Assembly: GCA_030141605.1 (NCBI GenBank)
Contig: JAQGDQ010000059.1
Span: 126,001 to 186,000 of the forward strand
DNA from: Tubiluchus corallicola
Taxonomy: Eukaryota; Priapulida; Priapulimorpha; Priapulimorphida; Tubiluchidae
Direction of reading: 5' to 3'
DNA: 60,000 nucleotides
Shown: one piece after another, positions 12,590 to 23,405 of the stretch
How the letters are laid out: every line of letters begins with the position of its first letter
How positions within the stretch are numbered: the stretch's first letter is position 1
The notes under the pieces: model-generated
What the model was told of the DNA's origin: nothing
What the model saw: only the letters and a program-made list of their open reading frames with translations
Databases searched by the model: none
Made by a program: the position numbers and the translations under genes

Positions 12590-12899
12590 CTATGCAGCTA
12601 GGTACATTGTGTACATATATCACGTTAGTAGTTAGAAGGAATATTGAAAATTCTTCCATGTACTTCTGAATTCTTAATCAGACCATGCATAATAAATTTT
12701 CATTAAAGGCTAACTGCAGATGAATGAGATGATGTACCACGTAGCCTCTAAGGAGCATACATTTGCAGATTAAACAATACAGTAACTTTTGACAATTTAC
12801 TGGAAAGGACCAAACATCTAAAGGCATAAAATACCATACGTACAAAGCAGGCAATCTGATCTCATATTCGACCTAAGTTCACTTTATCAAGTAGTTTTA

Positions 12900-13140
12900 T
12901 CCGGTTCAGTCCATGTCAGTTAGTCTAATCCAATCCAATATGCCCTATCTAACCCAAACCAAGTTTGAAGCTGAAGTAACCAGAAGCGAAAAACCGATCC
13001 AATTAATCGAACTAACTTACTTTATCTTAAATTACCTTAATATCATTTACCTAAGACTAGTTTAATCTGACCTCACTGGTGTCCCTCAGCTCCCCTATAA
13101 GATCTGTCCAGTCTGGTGCAGCGCAGTCGAGTATATAGAG
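12900..13140. repeat. Degenerate period-5 tract
   Basis: The sequence can be cut into five-base steps (TTCAG TCCAT GTCAG TTAGT CTAAT CCAAT CCAAT ...) that continue with drift through CTAAC TTACT TTATC TTAAA TTACC and TCCAG TCTGG. It is interpreted as an ancient pentanucleotide satellite. No open frame of note runs through it. Confidence 0.45.
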
Positions 13141-13514
13141 TGCGTTATAGAGTTTTTTTAATTTCGTTCTTACATTTTTCTAAGCTTAAGTGATGCAGTA
13201 AGATAAACCGAACATACTAAGTAACTTGTCATTTCCTTTAATAAAACGTATTAACGATGAACTATTGTAGAAAACACAGAAAAAGGTCCAAATTCTTATG
13301 AATTTCTTTGAAAAATATATTTTATACAGTACAGTTACTAATTAAACACTACACAGTGCAGAAAAAACACAAAGGAAACACAAGAAGCATAACAGAAGAC
13401 ATCATTACTTTTTATAGTATAATAAGGTGCTCAGCTAGTAAGCCCGCATGGCATTGTTTGTGGTGGAGTAAACAAGTCAACACGGAAGAATGAAACAGTG
13501 GTTTCACCAGAAAG

Positions 13515-13685
13515 TACAATCAAGTGGTAGTGCGCCTGCTTTCCATGTGGGAGGTCGTGAGTTCGATACTGCAGCCGGGAAAATACCAAAGACTTTCAAA
13601 ATGGCACGTGCTGTTGCCTGCCTGTTGCTGGCGCAAGGTATTTAGGGCAAAAGTAGGATAATAAAATCTCTAGTATCTAGGTATA
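13515..13685 (+). repeat. tRNA-derived SINE-like element
   Basis: AAGTGGTAGTGCGCCTGCTT is a close match to the D-arm and A box of tRNA (GTGGTAGAGCGCCTGCTT). GAGTTCGATAC, 30 bases further on at 13559-13569, is a B box. The 3' acceptor half is not preserved. A tRNA-unrelated body follows (TGTTGCCTGCCTGTTGCTGG, then AAGGTATTTAGGG), and it ends near AATAAAATCTC. This order is the classic tRNA-headed SINE plan. A decayed tRNA gene is the alternative, but the SINE reading fits the appended body better. Confidence 0.6.
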
Positions 13686-13768
13686 GTTTGTTATTTACAG
13701 TAGGCGATAAAAACCTCATAGCAGGCTTGTGTTGTCCGCTGAACTTAAAGCCGACTTTAAACAGAGGT

Positions 13769-13770
13769 TA

Positions 13771-13839
<69 letters not shown>

Positions 13840-13922
13840 TCATTATTATTATTATTATTATTGTCGTCGTCGTCGTCGTCGTCGCCGCCACCACCACCAC
13901 CATCATCAGCAGCAGCAGCAGG
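13769..13922 (+). repeat. Compound triplet microsatellite ATT-GTC-GCC/ACC-CAT-CAG
   Basis: About 29 TTA/ATT units, with two interruptions, pass without a break into (GTC)n, then (GCC)/(ACC)n, CATCAT, and (AGC)n. The five triplet motifs stay in one register. The homopolymeric peptides read through it are repeat artefacts, since no gene signal surrounds it. Confidence 0.9.
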
Positions 13923-15280
13923 GAGGCAGGTTTAGAGAAAGCTATATTAGTGCGGGGGAAGCTGAATCTGTGCAGAAAACAAGAATCAAAATTACAGTTT
14001 TAACATGAAGATTGCTAGAACTTGAACTTTGAAGTAATGTGATGACAGAGTAATACATTACGACAGACGAAATAATCAGTTATTTTAACAAATGTATGAA
14101 TGAAACATTGTTTTGTAATAAAAACTGAGTCAACGATGTCCTCGTGCAACACATTTCGCACTTTGTGTGTTATTTTCGAGGTTATGTCTATGCTATATAT
14201 CATGTGCGTAATTAGTGATTGCGTTATAAATTATAAAATCTAAATAAATAAGTATTCATTTATTCCGTCGGAAGGATATTACACAGACCATACTGCAATT
14301 TTTTTAATTTCTTTATCGTAGATTTTTATTAAAACGCTGTGTAATACGTTTATATAAATACACTGTTTACATAAAATATACGGCACAATCTTATGGAACT
14401 GGCCACACGCATTATACTTTCAATGCTGCAATAAAGTGGCCACACGCACTATACAGTACTAAGAAGCTCATTTGTAAATTTATACCATAAACATACTGTA
14501 ATGAGTGCATATTTTGCCTAGAAAACTCAAAACGGTTTAACTAAGAACAGTAAATTACATTTTACTGCTGTTATAAAAGTCAGTTTGCGAGACTATTAAA
14601 GAAAATCTTAAACACCTGATAGGATAACAGGCTAACAGCGTGATGCAAGTTAGCTAGCGTGTGTAGTCAACAAACGCGTTCTCAAAATTGAGGCCGATAC
14701 TATTTTACATTTGCGATAGGTGAAAAGCTTTAGAGAGTTATAGTGAGGAATTTTATTCCAGCATTATAGTATAGTCAATTATTCATTAAGCAACGCTACT
14801 AGGAAATTAACGAAATATGCCAAATTTCAATGACAGTTTACCATGTAGCAACATTCAAATTCTTATCCCACTCTGAACCGATTTACGGGCTCACGAACAA
14901 AAAATGTTCCAGATTCAGGATTTCAAGGACAAGAAAAGGGGTACCTGAAGTAGGTTTCAGAAAAATCGCTTTAAAAAATTGTTACTGTATAGGAATTTTA
15001 TACTTGCGTTGAAAGGTTTTTTGTTTGTTTTCATTTTAAATTCCCCTGTTACTGTTACGACCTCGCCACTACATGACGTCATATACGCACAACATAAATC
15101 AAGGGAAGAAAAGGAAATGTTAAACTATGTCCCAAAATTTGGGATTTTTAATTTTATTGACAAGAGACAGTAATTTAAAATTTTACATAGTTAGTGACGT
15201 GTGCGCTACGAATACTCTGTTTATTTTTTCAAATTTTACTCAGTCTTACCTAAACTGCTTTCATATGACTTATCGTAAAA
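13923..15280. other. No recognisable gene
   Basis: AT-rich sequence with short open frames only. CCACACGCA(C/T)TATAC occurs twice (about 14402 and 14440), a local direct repeat of roughly 12 bases. Confidence 0.35.
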
Positions 15281-15382
15281 ATGGCTGCGTCTAACGGTCA
15301 CTGTGGGAGTTTAACTTTACAAGTTTTATTTATACACGGTTATTGCCGACGCAAGCCCTGTATGCAAAAAGACAATACGTAA
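15281..15382 (+). other. Short ORF sharing its start with one at 39199 (-)
   Basis: A 33-codon frame begins MAASNGHCGSLTLQ and stops at TAA 15380-15382. A potential donor GTAAGC sits at 15379, just before the stop. The same opening (MAAASNGHCGS) occurs on the - strand at 39199 and is followed by unrelated sequence. About 33 bases are shared, starting at AAAATGGC. This may be the end of a dispersed repeat or a duplicated first exon. No family is recognised. Confidence 0.25.
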
Positions 15383-16147
15383 GCGGTATAAATTTCAAGA
15401 CGAATTTTTCAAGCTTTATGTAAGTGGAGGGTTTACAAAGCTGGGTTATGTATTATCACTATTGCCTCTACAGCAGCCTACGTGATTGAGCAAAATTTTT
15501 GTTAGTTTCATGGTTCTAACGTTTTCAAACTTTTAGCCCAAAAACAAGCAAGTGCTATAGCTAAGTTCTGACCAACATGCAGCCAATTTTTTTATATAAT
15601 AATCATTTACAACGCGGCAAAGTTAGCCATTTCGGCAGCCGCCGAGTCGCAAAGGTAAAATATAAACTTTTATCAAGTTTTATGACAGGTACAACTTAAC
15701 ACACCGCACAGACACCTAATCAAACAATATTCGATTTTGATCACATCGTATAAATGACGTTAGTAACTGAACGCCAGAAATGTGCTGATTGCTGACATGA
15801 CTCGTACTTCACAGTCTACGTCTTGGTGAAACAAACATTGTCAAGTGAATCAATCAGAATCACGTGTGGCAGTTAGTCTACAGACAAACACGTTGTAAAA
15901 CAATAAATTCAGTTTTCTATCAAAAACTTAAATAAGTAAATGAATATAAAACGCCTTCGATAAACAAAGTAAAAGTTTTATATAGTTTTACATGACAATT
16001 GTACAGCACACAACATTTGGAATAGCAAATTATATGCTAAACATAAGTATTAAACAACTTAAATACAAATAAATAAACACACAGTTATTTTAGCAATATC
16101 AAATGTTAGGTGTATTACCTAGATTACCATAAACCATAATTAAAGAT
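15383..16147. other. No recognisable feature
   Basis: AT-rich non-coding sequence with no exon or repeat boundary I can support. Confidence 0.35.
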
Positions 16148-16199
16148 GAGAGAGAGAGAGAGAGAGAGAGGGAGGGAGGGAGGGAGGGAGGGAGGGAGG

Positions 16200-16267
<68 letters not shown>
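16148..16267. repeat. (GA)n-(GGGA)n-(GA)n microsatellite
   Basis: About 23 bases of GA, then nine GGGA units, then about 62 bases of GA. One purine strand runs for about 120 bases, a composition able to form triplex (H-DNA) structure. Confidence 0.95.
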
Positions 16268-16270
<3 letters not shown>

Positions 16271-17325
16271 TACTTAATACAATCCAAATGTTATTACTGT
16301 CTACCATTTTCAGCTAGCCGCCGTTATATCGGTTTTATAAGCCTTCTCTTGCGTAGCGAAACTATTTTCGAGTTTATTGGATTAAATTGCTCGAAATGAC
16401 GCCAGCATTGAACCGGAAATTGCAAAAAAGTGAAAGTTGGATTACTGTAGGTTCAAACAGTAAAAGAACAGAACAAAAGGAATGCGGGGGAAAACGGACA
16501 ATTCCAAAGCTACCTTACTTTTAAAAGCCAATTCCAAACAGTTTAATATAGTAAATGGAAATGAAAGGAAACATTGTGTAAGTACAATTTAAAAAAAAGA
16601 GGCGACGAATGCAAAATTAGTATGCAGAGTTTATGGGGCACGCTAGTTACAATAACTCCAGTATATTACGAACACATGATGACGACGACGATCATGATGA
16701 TACTGATGATGATGCAGATACTGTAAAGACATTGGTGTCGCATACATACAAATGTAGAAATACGAGGATCACTCAGGTTAGACCATCAGCGTAGGTGTAG
16801 ATGCATTAACAGGAGGGTCTTACGTTTAGTTGAGTTTTACTGAAAGCCATAACGCGTATTTCGTTTTGTTGACAAAAATTGAAACGCTGTGCTCTTTATT
16901 GCGCTTTTATAATAACAAATTGGCAAAAAATTAATAAGCTGCTATCCATAAACTGGTGCACATCACAAAATTTAAAACTTGCATCAAATAAAAGATCTTT
17001 TTTGATGAAAACTAATTAAATTTAAAAGTTTTAGGTGAAATCAAATTTGTTTTACTGCTCTAGACTAGCCGGCCACACTAAAACGCTGTCTCCGAAAGCA
17101 GCAATTCTTTGAAATAACTGCACACTTTATGGAAACATTTAAATTTCTTAATTTTAGCCAAAGTAGCTCCAACCCTAAATGAAATGAGTTTATGGACAAT
17201 GACAAGGGTCTGAAGGTGAATTTTATTGCGCGTATTTAACTTATACGCTTAGGAAAGTACGTCATTTCTTTTTTCAACTTATTAAAACAGCGTATTAATA
17301 ACATAATGGAAAAATAGCCCTACCC
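16268..17325. other. No recognisable gene
   Basis: AT-rich sequence with a short degenerate GAT/GAC triplet tract at about 16678-16722. Nothing else is recognised. Confidence 0.35.
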
Positions 17326-17734
17326 AAAAATTGCAATAAAATGTTTTTTGATGTTTTCTTGCAGTATTTCGTCCACAGAATAACATAACCAAATTAGACC
17401 GAAATTTGAGGAATGCAAAAGGCCTAATTATGAGGTCAAAAACGGCCGCCATTTGGCTAAAATGAATGGGTATTTAATCTACCAGAATGGTGAAAAATAT
17501 GCTCATTTTGATTCAGAAGCATGAAACTTTGCACTGTGCTAGAGCTCATTTAAGGTGACTAATCTTGATTATGGAGTCAACTGAAATTTGTCCAACATGG
17601 CCACAATTTTCAAGATGGCAGATTATATGGCTGTTGTTAGCTTAAAGCGCTCATACATATACAGGATAATTTTGGTGTCTAGATATAGGTTTTCAAGGTC
17701 AAGGAATCCATATCAGATACTTAAAAGTCCCTAT
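17326..17734 (+). repeat. Left arm of a large inverted repeat (foldback element)
   Basis: This arm is the reverse complement of 17840-18275 with scattered mismatches and small indels, by eye about 80-85 % identity. Matched blocks include AATAACATAACCAAATTAGA, GGCCGCCATTTG, GAATGGGTATTTA, GTGCTAGAGCTCATT and TTTTCAAGGTCAAGGAATCC. It encodes no protein. The mismatches indicate an old element rather than a recent duplication. Confidence 0.85.
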
Positions 17735-17839
17735 AATGTCACCTCATTTCAAGATGGCTGCTAAGCTGGCTGCAAATGTCACACAAAATGATAGAATAGC
17801 TCATTTTGCCTTAAAAGCATGAAATTTTACACAATGATA
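17735..17839. repeat. Loop of the foldback element with internal direct copies
   Basis: The spacer of about 105 bp is not unrelated sequence. TTTCAAGATGGCTGCTAAG repeats the arm's TTTTCAAGATGGCAG (about 17612), and GCTCATTTTGCCTTAAAAGC repeats the arm's GCTCATTTTGATTCAGAAGC (about 17501). The element therefore seems to be built from several direct and inverted copies of one shorter unit. Confidence 0.6.
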
Positions 17840-18275
17840 AAACATTTAAGCATCAGATATGGATTCCTTGACCTTGAAAACCAATATTTAGACACCAAAA
17901 TGAATATCCTGTGTGCTCTGATAGTTAAGATATAAGCTATATAAGCTAGCAACAGCCATATTGTCAGTTGTCATTGTCCATCTCGAAAACTGTGGCCATA
18001 TTGGACGAAGTTTGACTCCATAGTCAAAATTAATCACCTTAATGAGCTCTAGCACTGTGCACAGCGCAATGCTTTTAGGTTCAAAATGAGTATTTCTTTC
18101 ACAATTCTGGTAGACTAAATACCCATTCACTTTGGTCAAATGGCGGCCGTCTTTTTTGACGACATAACTCGGCCATTTGCAGTGCCCAAATTTCGGTCTA
18201 ATTTGGATATGTTATTCTCTGGACCAAACAAATACTACTAGAAAACACCAAAAAACGTTTTCTTGCATTTTTTGC
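17840..18275 (-). repeat. Right arm of the large inverted repeat
   Basis: Reverse complement of the left arm (17326-17734), ending near AACGTTTTCTTGCATTTTTTG. Similarity stops abruptly outside both arms. No target-site duplication is obvious at the two outer ends. The open frame of 83 codons on the - strand here follows the repeat and is not a gene. Confidence 0.85.
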
Positions 18276-18700
18276 CGTAAGTCAACAAAAATTTAAGCTA
18301 CTACACAGATCCATTCCAAATTCAGAGAAAAACGATGGAAAGTGAGTTTTAGCCTCCCACTAAGCACGTGCAATGAACAAACCAAGTTCATGTCACACAT
18401 ACTGAAAAGTCAGCCATAAACTCTGCAATCACTACGCAGTTTGCATTTGCATTTTAAAAAGGCACTCCATTAGGATGCTGATCAACATACGCAATGCTGT
18501 TCATTCAATTATAGATAAATCTATTGGACCAACCACTTGGTCAATTATATTAACATCATGTTCTTCATTCATTTCATTAAAATCGTGCTTGTGCATTCTT
18601 TCACAATTGCGTGAGGACAAAAATTTGTTGCAATTTCGCCGGCTTTTGAATTCACAGTTGGCACAAATCCCATTGAAAGTAAGTGTGCTGGTTATACCGA
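18276..18700. other. No recognisable gene
   Basis: An open frame from 18475 runs into the GAT repeat. A GTAAGT at 18679 could be a donor after about 68 codons, but there is no recognised protein and no good upstream context. Confidence 0.3.
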
Positions 18701-18701
18701 A

Positions 18702-18708
18702 AATAATA

Positions 18709-18764
<56 letters not shown>

Positions 18765-18790
18765 AATGATGAAAATGACAATGATGATGG
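18702..18790. repeat. (GAT)n microsatellite
   Basis: About 20 near-perfect GAT/ATG triplets, followed by interrupted ones (ATAATGATGAAAATGAC). The poly-Met run in the overlapping frame is an artefact. Confidence 0.95.
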
Positions 18791-20610
18791 CAGTATTGTG
18801 ATTTGCTTAACTTTCCCGAAATCTGACGCACAATTTAGACTTTTTAGATTTCACTGAAAAAATCAATGTTTCAAGCTTATCGATGTGAACGGTGTGAACA
18901 AAGTATAAACGTTCGCTTTTACACTTAAGATGCGGGGAAATTACCGGTTAACCGGATATGCATATAAACGCTATAAATAAAGTCGGAAAGGATAGATTTC
19001 TTGGTCAATATAAAACGGTCGACTATATGGGTGCCATGCGTATATAGTAAACTAAGTAGTATCATTAGTTCAAGCACTTTACTATCTACAACAGACTATG
19101 GATAGTAAAAATCTATGTTACAACAATCTCTGTAAGTTGCGAAACTATTTTCATTCGCTTGCATAACTGTCCACATAACGTGTTTAAAGTCGTCTCAAAC
19201 ATTTCCCACATCGGAAAATCGGAACACTTGTCCTCTTTTTTGTTCTTCGGTATCACTTTGAAAGTACAGCATTAGTTTGCTTATGGATTTCAGTCGTTCA
19301 ACACTACATGAACGAATACGTTGCTCTAATTTCTTTCAGTTTTACTGATCACTACAAATGTTTACAAAGTTGACATACACTCGCAGTCGGATTTGGTAGT
19401 AATTAATTTAATCTATAGCCAAAAAGAAAAATTCAAATACACAATGGGCTTTAACGCATCTTTGCCATAATACGTTGCAAATACGACAGCCAATTTTTAC
19501 GCATACGTTGCATTTTCAAAACTTCAATTATAACCTGATACAGCTCTGTAATAGAACGAATTCCTTTTTCTGCTTAAAGTTCATAGTAGCCACTTTATTC
19601 GACATTGCAATACATGTACAAATTTTTCTCCCAGTGGACGTAATAGCTCTATCTTACATGTATATAATAAAACCGCTCTTTTTTTATTACGTCCCTGCCC
19701 TCATGGCTCAGAGTGTGGTTATAGGACAGAATGTAGGACAGAACAAAGATTCTACGACCTGACCATTTTTGTGCGAATTGTAAGCCTATTGCTAAAAAAC
19801 ATTTCCAAGTTTCACAATTTTTTTTTCGATTTCAGATACTGATAAATTTTAATATTACGTTTATATTCTCGTTCGCTACCTGACAAAACTGATTCAACAT
19901 AATAGTTTTTCAAACCAAAGCAAGACTCGAGTCTAATTAAAGAGTCATCATAAAATATATACACAGGAAGGGGTGCAAATCACGCTGCGCCAAATTGCGT
20001 ATTTGACGAATTTTTACTTTGACCTTCAGGAGAGCCTTTCTTGAACAACATTTGACTTGATAAACACAGACACGCCATAAAAATAGCAACTTGAGAATAG
20101 CATATATTAAAGGTGTATAATATATATATTTAATATATTTAATATTCTTTAGATCAAATGACATGGGTGGTAGTTAATTTTTGTTAAATTGCAGTCAGGT
20201 GATCAGAATAAACACGTGCAGCCATGCAATAATTTGCAGAAAAAAAGTGATTTTGTTCCACGCTGATATAACGATAAGTATAGGTCTGCAAATTAGTCAT
20301 ACTTTCCTGATTTACTGATTTTTGTAAATAAGGCCGTGCACACATGTATGCAGCCGCACTGTACGGCTACAGTACATGCGGTTTCATCCAACGATAAGTG
20401 GTCCAAAACGTCCGCAATCTGGGGCGGGTTTTTTGAGAGGTAAAATCTTTTTGCAACTGTTGTTACTGGAAGAATGGCACCCGGCAGACCGTCTGCATGA
20501 TTCGCATATTACTTGGCGCAGATAACATACGCACACGCAAGACGAAGCTCTAGTAAAAACGCTTTTGCTAGGCCTATATAATCCGTAAACAGTGCTTAGT
20601 TATTACTTAC
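18791..20610. other. No recognised gene; possible intron of the 20680 gene
   Basis: No exon with good sites on either strand. On the - strand a phase-compatible acceptor at 20036 would add SPEGQSKNSSNTQFG and stop at 19980, but its pyrimidine tract is poor, so I do not call it. Confidence 0.3.
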
Positions 20611-20680
20611 CGTCTTCATGTAAATCGTGATCGTCTTGAGGAGTGCTTAGAACACTCAAGCCCCAGTAGGTCTCGTTCAT
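20611..20680 (-). CDS. Candidate first coding exon of a - strand gene
   Basis: ATG at 20680, in context ACCACCATGA, opens 23 codons (MNETYWGLSVLSTPQDDH, then an acidic D-L-H-E-D). The exon ends in phase 1 at a perfect GTAAGT donor (20605-20610). The combination of Kozak match, acidic composition and donor is better than chance, but it is short, and no second exon is clear. The protein is not recognised. The gene would run leftwards from here. Confidence 0.4.
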
Positions 20681-21890
20681 GGTGGTCGTTTTATTATGAT
20701 TTTCCACAAATAAAACCATTGATAACTAGCCAATGTCATTTAGTCATAAGAAAGCACAATTTTTCCATTCACAAACAACTCCATTTGAAACGTCACAGCA
20801 TCTACGCGCCAAAATGCAACACAAAAACGTGTGGTTAAACTGGAATTAGACGTTTTTGCTTGCTTTCTTCCAGACTGTAATTGCTTTTGCATATTACAGA
20901 CAATTGCTGTGGTAAAGTTATTATCCTGTGACATTTAACGACCAGACACAACAAACTGCAATTCCGAATTATATGCCGCCTGGTATCATCTGTTAGTTAT
21001 GACTCACGTATACACACATCTCTTACGAAATCCTGCATGAATATGAAATCTTGTAGCTCAGTCAAAGAAAATATCTGCAGGTCTTAGACTTTGGACTTTG
21101 GCTGACGAATTAAAAATACAGCAAAAGAGGGCGTTGTTATTAGTTTTATATCACATGAGTAATCACAGGAGCTGCTGTTTCAAGGTTATGTAATGAAAGA
21201 ATTACACGTTTTATTTGCTACACGCCAATGTTCTTGATCACGTCAGAAAATCACCTTTTCAATATCACAGTAGTAGAAAAACAATATCACAGAATCACGA
21301 TTCATGGAATTACAGTTTTAAGTGGCCGTGAAGGTTTGTCATCGCAGGTTATAATTCCAGTAGAAATCTAATATTTGACATCGCGCAGTGACACAATCAC
21401 ACACCTGCATGACACAACCTGTGAAAATTCTTTCAAATTAGGCCTGCTTAAAAGTCAGTGTAAGTAAATTGACAAGTGAGGATATAATCAACTTAATTTG
21501 AACATTCTTGAAGAAGTGACTGTTTGACTGTTTGTACTCGAGTTTCAAAGAGTATTATACGTTATAAGCTTATAAGCAGAGTAATTAACGTGAAGTTCCA
21601 ACAAAACTTTGCCTGCTCCAAGCAAAACTAACAGATCTTAGAATCATCTTAGATCTATTTGCTATACACTACAATATCAATAGGTGACAACACTACTTGA
21701 AAACTCAAAAGTGAAATTACAATGATTTATTCGGAGTCTGACTAAGCCATGCTCGAGACAATGAGCTGTGTTTATGCTTTTGCTTTCAGTAGTTAGGATT
21801 TGTGTAACTCGGTCAAGAACAGAAACATAGCAGACATCTTTGGGAAAAAATGGAGGTCCCACTTACACTATCTAACTAATCTCAATGCTC
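20681..21890. other. No recognisable gene
   Basis: Upstream of the - strand candidate start. No other exon, RNA or repeat boundary is supported. Confidence 0.35.
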
Positions 21891-21896
21891 TGGGTG

Positions 21897-22792
21897 GTGC
21901 GCGGCAAAAATGGCACATGTAAAAATGGCACAGAAAAAATGGCATAGAAAAAATGGCACAACAGAAAAGTAAGTAAAATGGCACAGGAAAAACGGCACAT
22001 ATGGCACGAATGGAAACGTAGGAAAAAAGTGCACAAATTATTTATTTGATTTGATTTATTTATTTGTCACAAAAAGGCAATGTACAGTCAATGATAACAA
22101 AGTGGTGTGCAAAACAATCAACTGCTTACAATAAAATGCTTCAATGTGTGATTTTATTTTGTATATGTTATTTTGATGCAAATAATTTCTATGATAGAAC
22201 AAGAATGCGCTTAGCAGTAAACAGATCTCTGCGAAAGCTGAACAATCAATCCTAAACATATTTGTTTGACTCTTTTGATTAAAAAAAATTAAAGCTAAGT
22301 TAAACAAGCAAACACGCAAAAATGAACCTATATTGACAGCAAGACATTGGTATTATATAGACAGCAAGTGACTCACAAAATATTTTGTTGATTAAATAAT
22401 CAATAATTCACGAATAGTTCACATAGCGTTTATCTACCTTTCTTTAACCATTAATTTTGGCGATGGTAATAGCTGACATGGTAAAGGTAATATACCTATT
22501 TAAATACCAAGTCAGCTTATGCGGTTACACACATTACTAAGCAAATGTTACAGACAGCGTTACACAATTTTTGGGAGAATTTCTCGAACTGGAACCTGGA
22601 ACAAACTCGTAGATGTATGTCATGGTGGAAATAATAAAAAAGAAGTACTAAACACTCACTCTCTCTCTCTCTGAGATCGCCACGAAGTGATTCAAGAATG
22701 TTTTTGTACGTGGTGTTTGGTCAGGTTTTCCTGTGCCATTTTTATCCATTTTTCCAGTTATGCTATTTTTTCCTGAGCCATTTTGACTTACA
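21897..22792. mobile_element. Element bounded by inverted arrays of AAAAATGGCACA
   Basis: The left end (21897-22030) carries about eight spaced copies of AAAAATGGCACA (also AAAATGGCATAG, AAAACGGCACAT). The right end (about 22715-22792) carries the same motif inverted (TGTGCCATTTTT, GAGCCATTTTGAC). GTAAGT(C)AAAATGG at about 21970 on the left has its inverse, CCATTTTGACTTAC, on the right. The 0.7 kb between them has no transposase. The plan suggests a non-autonomous DNA transposon or MITE with iterated ends. The outermost ends and the target duplication are not clear. Confidence 0.55.
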
Positions 22793-23105
22793 TTAGCTCT
22801 GTCTACGTCTAAATTTTAAGACAACAACGTCTCTTATTATTATTATTTTACTTCTACCAGTAGACATTTAGTTACAGAGCTCCGATGAAAAAGAGCAAAA
22901 AAGTCCACCCTCAATATTGCTTACTGAGAGCAAAGGCTGTAGTCAAGCTTCTACCATCAACCAGATTCTATTAAGAATTTTTCTTTCCATTGACAAAATC
23001 ATTAGTATTAACAAATTCTTGCAGTTCGTGATAACAAAAAAGCCATATTACAGACTATCACCATGCCTTCGTGTGCAAATTTAATGGGTAATTCAGTCGA
23101 GATAT
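22793..23105. other. No recognisable feature
   Basis: Short non-coding stretch between the element and the candidate promoter region of the 23406 model. Confidence 0.3.
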
Positions 23106-23108
23106 GTG

Positions 23109-23122
23109 GCTGCCATGGCAAC
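23109..23122. promoter_or_regulatory. X-box-like palindrome (RFX site)
   Basis: GCTGCCATGGCAAC differs by one base from the palindromic RFX X-box GTTGCCATGGCAAC. It lies about 285 bp before the start codon of the 23406 gene model. RFX factors commonly drive ciliary genes. Occupancy is inference, and a single site this short can occur by chance. Confidence 0.35.
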
Positions 23123-23225
23123 CATCTACACAAAAGCCAGGTGATCTAAAAAACTCGCCACAAAGTCTATTTTAATCGAAAATTGGGTAATTTACAAGCC
23201 TTTTTGCATGACCTGGCTTATTCAA

Positions 23226-23248
23226 ATATATATATATATATATATATA
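23226..23248. repeat. (TA)n microsatellite
   Basis: Eleven TA units, short and perfect. Confidence 0.9.
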
Positions 23249-23405
23249 GTAAATTTATGTACAGGAAAGACATCGATAAAGAATGAGTCTAGAAGCGACC
23301 TAGACGGAATAAATTGGCCGCATCGTGATTAACCTTTAAGTACGTAACTTGCAGTAAGCCATTAAATTTGAAATGCGGCGCGGAACGTAATTAGCCTGGG
23401 ATACA

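Noticed and set aside
12315-12669. Open frames with Arg-Glu or Leu-Ser runs
   Set aside because: They are translations of the (AG)n repeat with no gene signals around them.
13688-14008. Open frame with poly-Ile, Tyr, Arg, His and Gln
   Set aside because: It is the compound triplet repeat read as protein; flanking codons show no gene structure.
17888-18139. 83-codon frame on the - strand
   Set aside because: It lies wholly in the right arm of the inverted repeat, and the equivalent frame is broken in the left arm.
18475-18801. Open frame with a poly-Met run and a GTAAGT inside
   Set aside because: It reads through the (GAT)n array; the first 68 codons resemble nothing known and lack an acceptor or Kozak support.
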